The notes below the pieces were generated by a model. The model was given only the letters and a program-made list of their open reading frames with translations. It did no database searches and was not told the DNA's origin. This document shows, piece by piece, positions 1 to 6,860 of a DNA stretch of 14,916 nucleotides (its first letter is position 1; the number at the start of each line of letters is the position of its first letter). The position numbers were made by a program, and so were the translations under genes. Source of the DNA: Candidatus Kapaibacterium sp. (lineage in GTDB: Bacteria; Bacteroidota; Ignavibacteria; Kapaibacteriales; UBA2268); contig JAQUZU010000038.1 in NCBI GenBank assembly GCA_028691175.1, positions 1 through 14,916 on the forward strand, given 5' to 3'.

Positions 1-700
1 GTTCAGTCAAGATGATAAATTCGGTCGAATCGCATTTCTTTGCGAAATCGAGAATAGCTTTTGTCGATCCTACAAAATCGGCATAACCCAGCAGATTTTC
101 CGGACATTCCGGATGTGCCAAGATTGGTGCGTAGAGATTTTCTCGCTGAATTTTCTTAAGCGATTCTTCCGAAAATACATTATGCACTTCGCAGCTGCCA
201 TCCCACAAAACCATATTTCTGTCGCATTTTTTATTCAGATAAGCGCCCAGATTTTTGTCCGGTGCAAAACATATTTTTTCGTCTTTCGGCAGCGAATTGA
301 TTATTTTTTCCGCATTCGAAGATGTACAAATAATATCGGACATTGCCTTCACCTGTGTCGAGCAATTTACATAACTAATCACGGTGTGATCCGCATGAGC
401 CTCGCACCACAAGCGGAATTCTTTTTCCGGGGCGGAATCTGCAAGCGAACATCCGGAATTCAGATCCGGCAATAATACAATTCGCTGCGGATTGAGGATT
501 TTAGCCGTTTCCGCCATAAAATGAACGCCGCAAAACAAAATCACATCTGCATCAGTGCTTTTTGCCCGCTGAGCAAGGGCAAGCGAATCACCCAAGAAAT
601 CTGCAACTTCCTGTATTTCATCGGGTTGATAATAATGAGCAAGAATTACCGCGTTACGCTGCTTGCGTAATTCGTTTAATCGTTTAATTTTATCTTCCAT
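1..700 (-). CDS. nadA: Quinolinate synthase NadA, N-terminal 233 residues (runs off the left edge)
   Basis: NadA condenses iminoaspartate with dihydroxyacetone phosphate to make quinolinate, the NAD precursor, using a cytosolic [4Fe-4S] cluster. The frame reads open from ATG at 700 to the window edge. Family motifs appear in order: AHYYQ (21-25), FCGVHFMAET (56-65), PDLNSGCSLAD (78-88), YVNCS (110-114), FAPDKNLG (145-152), WDGSCEVH (166-173), HPEC (196-199) and GST (211-213). By comparison with E. coli Cys113 and Cys200, Cys84 and Cys170 should be the first two cluster ligands; their spacing is the same to within one residue. The third ligand lies in the missing C-terminus, probably about 70-110 residues. 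There is no clear Shine-Dalgarno sequence before this ATG, but the protein begins where short NadA proteins usually do. The gene is divergent from feoAB across about 140-180 bp. Identification is secure; only the C-terminus is unseen. Confidence 0.96.
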   Translation of the reverse strand, partial: MEDKIKRLNELRKQRNAVILAHYYQPDEIQEVADFLGDSLALAQRAKSTDADVILFCGVHFMAETAKILNPQRIVLLPDLNSGCSLADSAPEKEFRLWCEAHADHTVISYVNCSTQVKAMSDIICTSSNAEKIINSLPKDEKICFAPDKNLGAYLNKKCDRNMVLWDGSCEVHNVFSEESLKKIQRENLYAPILAHPECPENLLGYADFVGSTKAILDFAKKCDSTEFIILTE

Positions 701-780
701 TATCAATGTCGTATTTCTATAAAAGATACAAGACGAAAAAAATTATATAATATTGCACAAAAATCCGCAATATCTGCAAG

Positions 781-810
781 TTGCTTTCGTCTTACTTAAA
801 GCGATATTTC
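781..810 (+). promoter_or_regulatory. Weak candidate promoter for feoAB
   Basis: TTG at 781-783 is followed by exactly 19 nt and then GATATTTC at 803-810. The geometry fits the Bacteroidota TTG-N19-TAnnTTTG promoter, but the -7 element has two mismatches, so this is an inference. If it is real, transcription would start near 815-818, inside the second copy of the 16-bp direct repeat. Confidence 0.3.
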
Positions 811-837
811 GTCTTACTTAAACAAAAACATTAAGTA
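785..837 (+). promoter_or_regulatory. Tandem 16-bp direct repeats, candidate operator of feoAB
   Basis: TTTCGTCTTACTTAAA occurs perfectly twice, at 785-800 and 807-822, with a 22-bp period (about two helical turns). TTAAGTA at 831-837 is the inverted form of the TACTTAA at 815-821. The repeats sit just before the ferrous-iron transporter and overlap its only promoter-like sequence, which is where a repressor would bind. They do not match the Fur box or the DtxR/IdeR consensus, so the regulator is unknown. Confidence 0.5.
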
Positions 838-881
838 GGCGTTTGAGATCAAAAAATCGCTTTATCAAATACCTTGAGAAT

Positions 882-3503
882 ATGAGAAACAAAAGAAAAC
901 ACGAAAGAATGCGGGATTGGCACCAAGAGAGCAATAACGGTGCACGGGACGAAGAAATGCACGGACATTTCTGCAGGCACGCCTCCGGACATTTCCGCTC
1001 GCATATGTGCGAACACAATCGAGAGCACGTAAACGAGTGGCAGCACAATAAAACGCTTGCCGACATTCCGGAAGGGCAGGAATGCGTAATCGTAAAAGTG
1101 AACGGACACGGCGGATTTCGATATCGCGTTATGGAACTTGGTTTTGTCAAGGGCGAGAAAATCACCGTACTAAAAAATGCTCCTTTGCTCGATCCAATCG
1201 AATATAAAGTGATGGAAAGCCACATTTCCCTGCGGCGAAACGAGGCACGGCATATCGAAGTCGTAAGCGTATCCGAAAGCATGAACGACGATCAATACTT
1301 GTTCAACGGAACAATCTCCGAGCAAGTGCAAAATAAAATCAAAGAAATCACCAAAACCATTACCGTTGCGCTTGTCGGCAATCCAAATTGCGGGAAAACT
1401 TCGTTTTTCAATCACGCAACGGGGTTGCGGGAGCATGTCGGTAACTACAGCGGCGTAACTGTTTCGTCAAAAGTCGGGACTTTTTACCATAAGGGCTATA
1501 CCATAAACTTGGTAGATTTGCCGGGTACATATTCAATTACCGAATATACGCCGGAAGAGCTCTACGTCCGCGAATACATCACTGAACATCATCCGGATGT
1601 CGTCCTTAATATTGTTGATTCGACTAATCTTGAGCGAAATTTATATTTAACCACGCAATTAATCGACATGAACGTCCGTATCGTCATGGCATTGAACATG
1701 TATGACGAATTGAAAAAGAGCGGTGCTACATTAGATGCAACACAACTCGAAAATATGCTCGGCTTTCCGTGCGTCCCGACCACGGCGAGCACCGGCGAGG
1801 GAATTGATCACATCCTCGACCATATTATCACGGTATATGAAGAGTGCGAAGAAGTAACAAAGCACATACATATTAATTACGGTACGGATATAGAAAATGC
1901 AATTAACCAAATTAAATCGCTAATTTTAAATCATAAAGAAATTGCCGTGGACTTTCCGTTCCGATATGTCGCAATAAAATTGCTCGACAATGACTCGGTT
2001 ACGCTTCGGCATTTATCGCAAAATCTGCAAGATATTACCGAAATTCGAAATATTATCGACAGATGCCGTGCAAAAATCGAAAAAGAATACGGCGAGGATA
2101 CTTCGAGTGTCATTACAAATGCAAAATACGGATTTATTCGCGGTGCACTAAAGGAAACCCTGCAGAAATCCAAGACTAACCGAAACGAACTCTCGTACGC
2201 AATCGATGTTGTTCTGACAAACAGATGGCTCGGCTTCCCGATATTGGTGCTGTTTTTATTCGTAATGTTTCAAGCAACTTTCAACCTCGGAGCATATCCG
2301 CAGAGTTGGATCGAAGCCGGAGTTGGTTTGCTTGGCAGCGGAATGCGAATCCTGCTCGGCACGGGAATTCTCTCAGACCTGATTGTCGACGGAATTATTG
2401 CAGGCGTTGGCGGCGTGTTGGTTTTCCTGCCAAATATTTTGATTTTGTTTTTCTTCATATCGCTACTCGAAGATACCGGCTACATGGCACGCGCGGCATT
2501 CATAATGGATAAAATCATGCATCGAATGGGCCTGCACGGGAAGTCTTTTATCCCGCTTCTTACCGGATTCGGGTGCGGCGTTCCTGCAATCATGGCAACT
2601 CGCACACTCGAAAACCCCAAAGACCGCATAATTACGATTATGGCGATTCCTTTCATGTCCTGCTCTGCCCGCTTGCCGGTTTACCTGCTTTTTGTTTCGG
2701 CATTTTTCAAGACAAATCAGGGACTGATTTTGATGTCGATTTATTTAATCGGAATAATGATGTCTGTCTGCACGGCACTTTTGCTCAAAAAAACACGCTT
2801 CAAGACGAACTCGGAGCAATTTGTAATGGAACTTCCTCCATATCGCATTCCGACCGTCCGTAACACTTTGCTACACATGTGGAGCAAAGCCGTTCAATAT
2901 TTGCGAAAAATGGGAACCGTAATTCTTACGGCGTCGATAATAATCTGGCTATTAAACTATTTTCCGACCTCGAGCGAGAAAACGCAGCACATTGATGCTC
3001 AAATTACATCGGTTAAATCTGCTCCGAATATGTCCGAAAGCGATAAAAATGCAGCAATTGCCAAATTTGAACTTGAAAAGGCAGCGCTCCATAGCGAAAA
3101 TTCATATATCGGACAAATCGGTCATTTCATCGAGCCGGCAGTAAAGCCGTTAGGCTTCGACTGGCGTATGGGCGTCAGCATTCTGACCGGTAGTGCCGCA
3201 AAAGAGATTATCGTATCGTCGATGGGAATCTTATATCAAGCAGATCAAAGTGCGGACGAAAATTCCGATCGCTTGGTTACGGCGCTTCGCTCGCACCGCG
3301 AAAACAACGATTCGCCGTTTATCACGCCTCTCGTCGCATATTCTTTCATGCTTTTTGTGTTGCTGTATTTCCCGTGTATTGCTGTTGTTTTGGCAATTGC
3401 TCGCGAGACTAATTGGCGCTGGTCAATATTCTCTATCATCTACACAACAGGCACAGCTTGGCTTGTATCATTTTTGGTATTTCAAATTGGGAGTTTATTT
3501 TAA
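882..3503 (+). CDS. feoB: FeoA-FeoB fusion, GTP-dependent ferrous iron transporter with a His-rich N-terminus
   Basis: This inner-membrane transporter takes up Fe(II). The open frame starts at TTG 843 (886 residues, numbering used here); ATG 882 is preferred, and ATG 909 or 957 are also possible because no ribosome site is decisive. Residues 39-69 are unusually rich in His, with two Cys. A FeoA (SH3-like) domain covers 71-141. The FeoB G domain follows, with G1 GNPNCGKTS (179-187), G2 GVT (204-206), G3 DLPG (225-228), G4 NMYD (285-288) and G5 TASTGEG (314-320). The helical GDI-like region comes next, and the membrane core begins near 460, with the gate motifs GFGCGVPAIMATR and MSCSARLPVY. FeoA plus FeoB is usually about 850 residues, so the excess is the N-terminal extension. 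FeoA-FeoB fusions are common in Bacteroidota. The gene is followed closely by a FeoB-associated small protein. Confidence 0.95.
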   Translation: MRNKRKHERMRDWHQESNNGARDEEMHGHFCRHASGHFRSHMCEHNREHVNEWQHNKTLADIPEGQECVIVKVNGHGGFRYRVMELGFVKGEKITVLKNAPLLDPIEYKVMESHISLRRNEARHIEVVSVSESMNDDQYLFNGTISEQVQNKIKEITKTITVALVGNPNCGKTSFFNHATGLREHVGNYSGVTVSSKVGTFYHKGYTINLVDLPGTYSITEYTPEELYVREYITEHHPDVVLNIVDSTNLERNLYLTTQLIDMNVRIVMALNMYDELKKSGATLDATQLENMLGFPCVPTTASTGEGIDHILDHIITVYEECEEVTKHIHINYGTDIENAINQIKSLILNHKEIAVDFPFRYVAIKLLDNDSVTLRHLSQNLQDITEIRNIIDRCRAKIEKEYGEDTSSVITNAKYGFIRGALKETLQKSKTNRNELSYAIDVVLTNRWLGFPILVLFLFVMFQATFNLGAYPQSWIEAGVGLLGSGMRILLGTGILSDLIVDGIIAGVGGVLVFLPNILILFFFISLLEDTGYMARAAFIMDKIMHRMGLHGKSFIPLLTGFGCGVPAIMATRTLENPKDRIITIMAIPFMSCSARLPVYLLFVSAFFKTNQGLILMSIYLIGIMMSVCTALLLKKTRFKTNSEQFVMELPPYRIPTVRNTLLHMWSKAVQYLRKMGTVILTASIIIWLLNYFPTSSEKTQHIDAQITSVKSAPNMSESDKNAAIAKFELEKAALHSENSYIGQIGHFIEPAVKPLGFDWRMGVSILTGSAAKEIIVSSMGILYQADQSADENSDRLVTALRSHRENNDSPFITPLVAYSFMLFVLLYFPCIAVVLAIARETNWRWSIFSIIYTTGTAWLVSFLVFQIGSLF

Positions 3504-3521
3504 TACTTTGTGGAGAGGATT

Positions 3522-3722
3522 ATGAGCGACGCACTTCAAGGAATTATTGTAGCAATTATTTGTATCGCAGCAATAATCGTTGTACTTAGAAAGATTTTTT
3601 CAAAACGCAGCAACGACTGCTCATGCGGAAGTGAAACTGGACAGTGCCATAAAAATTACGATTGCGAAAATCCGGAATGCAGAAACTGCATCTACAAATC
3701 TTCGCAATCGCATAAAAAATAG
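3522..3722 (+). CDS. FeoB-associated Cys-rich membrane protein
   Basis: This 66-residue protein has one N-terminal membrane helix (about residues 5-23, IIVAIICIAAIIVVL), a basic stretch, and then a Cys-rich tail with CSCG, a C after five residues, and CENPECRNC. That layout matches the small FeoB-associated Cys-rich membrane protein family found after feoB in many anaerobes. Its role is unproven; the Cys tail could hold iron or Fe-S on the cytoplasmic face of the transporter. It lies 18 nt after feoB. ATG 3522 was chosen because GGAGAGG stands just before it at 3512-3518; an in-frame GTG at 3510 would add four residues but would place that ribosome site inside the gene. It ends 17 nt from the convergent blaR1-like gene, with no convincing terminator between them. 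Confidence 0.85.
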   Translation: MSDALQGIIVAIICIAAIIVVLRKIFSKRSNDCSCGSETGQCHKNYDCENPECRNCIYKSSQSHKK

Positions 3723-3739
3723 CACACTTAACCGGATGT

Positions 3740-5590
3740 TTAGTGTCCGAATGTTATCGGCAAAGAAAGTTTAGGCACATTCTTCTTTTTAAGAGTATTC
3801 TTTTTACCGGAATTCTCTTCGCCGTCATTGTAGAAATCTTTTTCGCACATCATCTTAGCGACTCGTAGTGCTTCTTTGTCAAAAACCGGATTTATGCCGT
3901 TTTTAATTGTTGGTGAGTGCAGCAAACCGTCTTCATCCACATAAAATTCAACAATCACCTGCCCGCTTACACGCGTTGCTTCTGCTTCCTTCGGATAATT
4001 CACGTTTTCATTCATAAATTTTTTGATTGCGTTACCATCATATTTCAGCACATCCGGTTTGTAAGCACTGTTTTCCAAATCTAATGCCAGAAAACTATTC
4101 CGAAACTGCGCCTGAAGTTCAACTGCATTTCCGAAATACATTTTCACCGGAACCGAATAATAATATTCTCCTTTAATTTCGGAGCCGTCCTGCGGTCTAA
4201 ATTTAAAAATTTGCGAGGAATATTTATTATATTTGTCAACAAAGATAGCGACGCATTCATCAAATTCTTTCCCGAAAGAATTTCGCCACCCATCGTCCAG
4301 ACACAGTCTCAATTTGCGATATCCGAGCATTTTGCCGTTATTGTCTAGCACTATGCGCATTGAAATTCCAATGTTTTTATAGCCCATTTGTTTTAATGAA
4401 TTGGGCAACGGTTGATCCCCAAATTTGTCCTGCACGCTTGAATAGTCCCTATTGAAAACAAATGTCCCCGCAGGCACGACGTTCCCTTCTGCATCGCAAT
4501 AGATATAGCCTTCATTCCATTTTTCGTAAAAGTTCAATAGTTGGTCTATCAAATCTTTTTTCCCGTCGGCAATGAATTTTTTGGGCAATGTTTGTTCTTT
4601 TCGGTTTTGCTCGTATTTAAACTTGTCAAGTTCTTTGTTTGATTCGTTATTGCAGGAAAATGCAATCACTACCAGCACTGCCATCGGCAGGCATAATGCA
4701 TATTTTATTAAAAGTTTCTTCGACTTATCAGCACTTCTCAGCATTTTTAACCTCTTGTATATTAATTTATTTGATTTATTCGCGAAAGAATTAACAGGAG
4801 TGAAAAAAAAGTCCGGGTACGATTGTCGCAAAAGTAAATTTGAATATTGTGTTAGATTATAACCTCCATTGATTACCGAACAATCCGTTGTAAATTCGTG
4901 ATTCTCTTGCAGAAATTTCTCAATTGCATATATCAGCGGATTTATCCAAAAAATTGATTTCATTACACATAAGAACAACAAATCAACCGAATGCAGACTA
5001 TGTATGTGTTCTTTTTCGTGCGTCAGAATTGCGGAAAAATCAGGGCTGTTAAATGTTTCCTCATTGACATACACCGTTGTCAGGAATGAAAACGGAACTT
5101 TCACTTTGGAAATTGCAAGCGTACTTCCTTCATACTTAATTATGCGTGAAGCATGTTTCAATTGAATTATTAGCACTAACATCCAACCGTGATAAAGCAA
5201 TATTATCAAGGAAATCGAACAATAAATAATCAATAGAACATCCGTCTCCGCCGAACTATTCTCTGAGATTTGCTCTTTTGTGCTTGATTCGGAAATAATT
5301 TGTTCGGACAGATTATTCGATGGCGCTTCAAAAGTTTGTATTGGTTTCTCATTTAGAAATAACCCCTCGGAAACTTCCTCCAATTGCGAACGAATTTCAA
5401 TCGGAGGAACGGATTCCGATGTAATATCAAAACTAAAAAACGGAATAAGTAACGATAGTAATAAGATACCAAGCAGAAATATTCTATTAAGCAAATAGAA
5501 CTTTGAGCGACGGAAAAATACAAAGTAAATTACCGCGAACACCAACATAAAAAGTGATGATTCTAATATATAACCGAATAAATCGCTCAT
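3740..5590 (-). CDS. BlaR1/MecR1-type M56 metallopeptidase with tandem C-terminal TonB-like domains
   Basis: This is a membrane sensor-protease partner for the BlaI repressor encoded just upstream. Two hydrophobic helices lie near 10-26 and 36-53, another at about 118-143, and a fourth at 293-312. The cytoplasmic zinc protease has HEKEH (191-195) and the downstream NHEFTTD, whose Glu232 and Asp236 fit the third-ligand motif of M56. After the last helix there is no penicillin-binding domain. Instead there is a periplasmic part with two segments resembling the TonB C-terminal fold: 404-486, with the typical RIVLDNNGK and a closing YYYSVPVKMYF, and 530-614, with NYPKEAEATRVSGQVIVEFYVDEDG, DKEALRVAK and a closing LPITF. 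BlaR1-TonB fusions are common in Bacteroidota and the signal they sense is mostly unknown. CAAGGG about 10 nt before ATG 5590 supports the start. No link to beta-lactam resistance can be claimed. Confidence 0.9.
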   Translation of the reverse strand: MSDLFGYILESSLFMLVFAVIYFVFFRRSKFYLLNRIFLLGILLLSLLIPFFSFDITSESVPPIEIRSQLEEVSEGLFLNEKPIQTFEAPSNNLSEQIISESSTKEQISENSSAETDVLLIIYCSISLIILLYHGWMLVLIIQLKHASRIIKYEGSTLAISKVKVPFSFLTTVYVNEETFNSPDFSAILTHEKEHIHSLHSVDLLFLCVMKSIFWINPLIYAIEKFLQENHEFTTDCSVINGGYNLTQYSNLLLRQSYPDFFFTPVNSFANKSNKLIYKRLKMLRSADKSKKLLIKYALCLPMAVLVVIAFSCNNESNKELDKFKYEQNRKEQTLPKKFIADGKKDLIDQLLNFYEKWNEGYIYCDAEGNVVPAGTFVFNRDYSSVQDKFGDQPLPNSLKQMGYKNIGISMRIVLDNNGKMLGYRKLRLCLDDGWRNSFGKEFDECVAIFVDKYNKYSSQIFKFRPQDGSEIKGEYYYSVPVKMYFGNAVELQAQFRNSFLALDLENSAYKPDVLKYDGNAIKKFMNENVNYPKEAEATRVSGQVIVEFYVDEDGLLHSPTIKNGINPVFDKEALRVAKMMCEKDFYNDGEENSGKKNTLKKKNVPKLSLPITFGH

Positions 5591-5635
5591 TTATTTCTAC
5601 CCTTGCATAAAGATTTGTTTCGTTGCCTGCTTCCG

Positions 5636-6028
5636 TTATTCTTTGGAAATTGTATCACTGTCAATAGTTGCTTCCTTTTCGGAAATTAGTTGTCTGATAT
5701 TTTCTAGTTCTTCAATCGATAATTCACCATCTTTGGCAAAAAACGATACCATCCTGCAATATGAATTTTCAAAGTATTTCGCTACAAAAGTTTTCATGGA
5801 ATTCCGTGCATAATCTGCTTTTGTAACGTTAGGAAAATACATGTTGCTGTTACCATAAGTCTTGTGAGAGACAAATCCCTTGTTTTCCAGAATCCTTATT
5901 ACTGTCGCAACAGTCGTCGAAGCCGGCTTCGGCTCAGGAAACTTAGAAATTACGTCTCTGACAAATCCTTCTTTCAAATCCCAAAGGATTTGCATTACTT
6001 GTTCTTCTGCTCTTGTTAACTCTTTCAT
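5636..6028 (-). CDS. blaI: BlaI/MecI/CopY-family winged-helix repressor
   Basis: This 130-residue protein has the length and layout of BlaI/MecI. The N-terminal winged helix (about 4-70) starts with LTRAEEQVMQILWDL and includes the recognition-helix region STTVATVIRILENKGFV (37-53). The C-terminal dimerisation part contains SFFAKDG (95-101), the region where the S. aureus homologue is cut by its sensor protease. It lies 45 nt upstream of the blaR1-like gene on the same strand, the normal repressor-sensor pairing, so cleavage of this repressor by that protease is the natural inference. The promoter lies only 5 nt upstream of the ATG and is overlapped by inverted repeats, consistent with autoregulation. 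The signal and any further targets are not visible here. Confidence 0.93.
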   Translation of the reverse strand: MKELTRAEEQVMQILWDLKEGFVRDVISKFPEPKPASTTVATVIRILENKGFVSHKTYGNSNMYFPNVTKADYARNSMKTFVAKYFENSYCRMVSFFAKDGELSIEELENIRQLISEKEATIDSDTISKE

Positions 6029-6033
6029 GACTA

Positions 6034-6063
6034 CAAAAATACAAAAAAGAATTTAATATGCAA
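6034..6063 (-). promoter_or_regulatory. blaI-blaR1 promoter, predicted leaderless
   Basis: Read on the minus strand, TTG (6063-6061) is followed by exactly 19 nt and then TATTTTTG (6041-6034). This is a perfect match to the Bacteroidota -33/-7 promoter TTG-N19-TAnnTTTG. Only five bases separate the -7 element from the blaI ATG at 6028, so transcription should start at or very near the A of the start codon. Confidence 0.75.
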
Positions 6064-6097
6064 CTATTTTTTTAGTTTTTCATCTAATTTTTTAGTT
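6062..6097 (-). promoter_or_regulatory. Two tandem 16-bp inverted-repeat operators for BlaI
   Basis: AACTA-N6-TAGTT at 6062-6077 and ATCTA-N6-TAGTT at 6082-6097 are 14/16 identical and 20 bp apart, so dimers would bind the same DNA face. The proximal site overlaps the -33 TTG of the blaI promoter. The 5-6-5 inverted layout is the same size as known BlaI/MecI sites (TACTACA-N2-TGTAGTA) but differs in sequence. Function is inferred from position and symmetry. Confidence 0.6.
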
Positions 6098-6107
6098 GCT
6101 AATCTTT

Positions 6108-6845
6108 TTACCGAATATTATTAGTGCATTCAGCGTTATGAATTATATTCAGCATATCGCGAACGGCTTGTTCAATTCCGGTATATACACTGTGTGCCAG
6201 AATTGAATGGCCGATGCTGAACTCGCGAAATTCGCGAATTTGACACATCAAAGCCGTGTTCGAATATGTCAAACCGTGTCCGCCGACAATCACAAGCCCG
6301 CAAGATTTTGCGTACTTCGCCCCGGATTTCAATTTCTCGAACTCTTCCATCATCTTTTGCCCGCGAGCATTCGAATAAGCTCCGGTATGAAGTTCGACTA
6401 TATCCGCATTTACGGCAACGCAAGCATCGATTTGCTTTTGATCCGGCTCAATAAAATAGCTGACTTCGATATTTTTTTCGTGCATCATATCGGATAATTT
6501 CTTAAATTTTTCTATACTTCCGGCAACATCCAGCCCGCCTTCAGTAGTTAATTCCGCACGTTTTTCCGGAACAATCGTAACCAAATCCGGAATCACATCG
6601 CGTGCAATTGCGATAATTTCGTCACTTGCCGCCATTTCAAGGTCCAAACGCGTCTGAATAGTCTCGCGAAGACGATAGACATCTCTGTCCTTTATGTGGC
6701 GACGATCCTCGCGCAAATGGCACACAATCCCCGTAGCTCCGGCGATTTCCGCTTTTACAGCCGTCGTAACCGGGCACGGTTCAGTTCCACCGCGTGCATT
6801 TCGCAATGTCGCGGCATGGTCTATATTTACATTTAAAGTTATCAT
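6108..6845 (-). CDS. pdxJ: Pyridoxine 5'-phosphate synthase PdxJ
   Basis: PdxJ is a cytosolic TIM barrel that closes the pyridine ring of vitamin B6 from 1-deoxyxylulose 5-phosphate and 3-amino-2-oxopropyl phosphate (the DXP-dependent route). At 245 residues it has the normal length. Motifs in order are NIDHAATLRNARGG (7-20), HLREDRRHI (43-51), LEMA (69-72), VPEKRAELTTEGGLDV (92-107), ELHTGAY (151-157), GGHGL (188-192) and SIGHSILAHSV (210-220). His43, Glu70 and His190 correspond to the catalytic His45, Glu72 and His193 of E. coli. Two usually conserved stretches differ: VNAGHGL is IVGGHGL here, and NIGHAIIGRA is SIGHSILAHS. The start has AAGGAA six bases before it and lies 15 nt after fprA, so the two are probably cotranscribed. 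A functional link between them is not obvious. Confidence 0.96.
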   Translation of the reverse strand: MITLNVNIDHAATLRNARGGTEPCPVTTAVKAEIAGATGIVCHLREDRRHIKDRDVYRLRETIQTRLDLEMAASDEIIAIARDVIPDLVTIVPEKRAELTTEGGLDVAGSIEKFKKLSDMMHEKNIEVSYFIEPDQKQIDACVAVNADIVELHTGAYSNARGQKMMEEFEKLKSGAKYAKSCGLVIVGGHGLTYSNTALMCQIREFREFSIGHSILAHSVYTGIEQAVRDMLNIIHNAECTNNIR

Positions 6846-6860
6846 TTAAGTTCCTTGGTT

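Larger units (their letters stand above)
701..842. other. Divergent nadA/feoAB intergenic region
   Basis: This AT-rich region separates the two divergent starts. It contains three copies of TTTCGTCTT: two direct (785-793 and 807-815) and one inverted (730-738, read on the minus strand). A minus-strand TATCTTTT at 725-718 resembles a -7 element for nadA, but no -33 element lies at the right distance. The plus-strand promoter and operator candidates are listed separately. Confidence 0.5.

Noticed and set aside
113..475. A 120-residue plus-strand open frame
   Set aside because: It lies antisense to nadA, whose motifs are unmistakable; the plus-strand translation has no recognisable domain.
785..822. 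Fur box or DtxR/IdeR site before feoAB
   Set aside because: The repeats do not match GATAATGATAATCATTATC or the TTAGGTTAGGCTAACCTAA type; they are reported only as unknown operator candidates.
2225..2863. Plus-strand open frames inside feoB
   Set aside because: They are out-of-frame shadows of the transporter's membrane domain, without ribosome sites or family motifs.
3723..3760. Terminator between the feo operon and blaR1
   Set aside because: Only 4-bp stems (CCGA/TCGG, CGGA/TCCG) and no T-run; too weak to call.
3740..6028. A beta-lactam resistance locus
   Set aside because: The sensor lacks the penicillin-binding domain and no beta-lactamase gene is nearby, so resistance cannot be inferred.
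6030..6047. Classical TACTACA-N2-TGTAGTA BlaI operator at the blaI start
   Set aside because: Only one half site (GACTACA, 6 of 7) is present, with no proper second half; the AACTA-N6-TAGTT pair is better supported.
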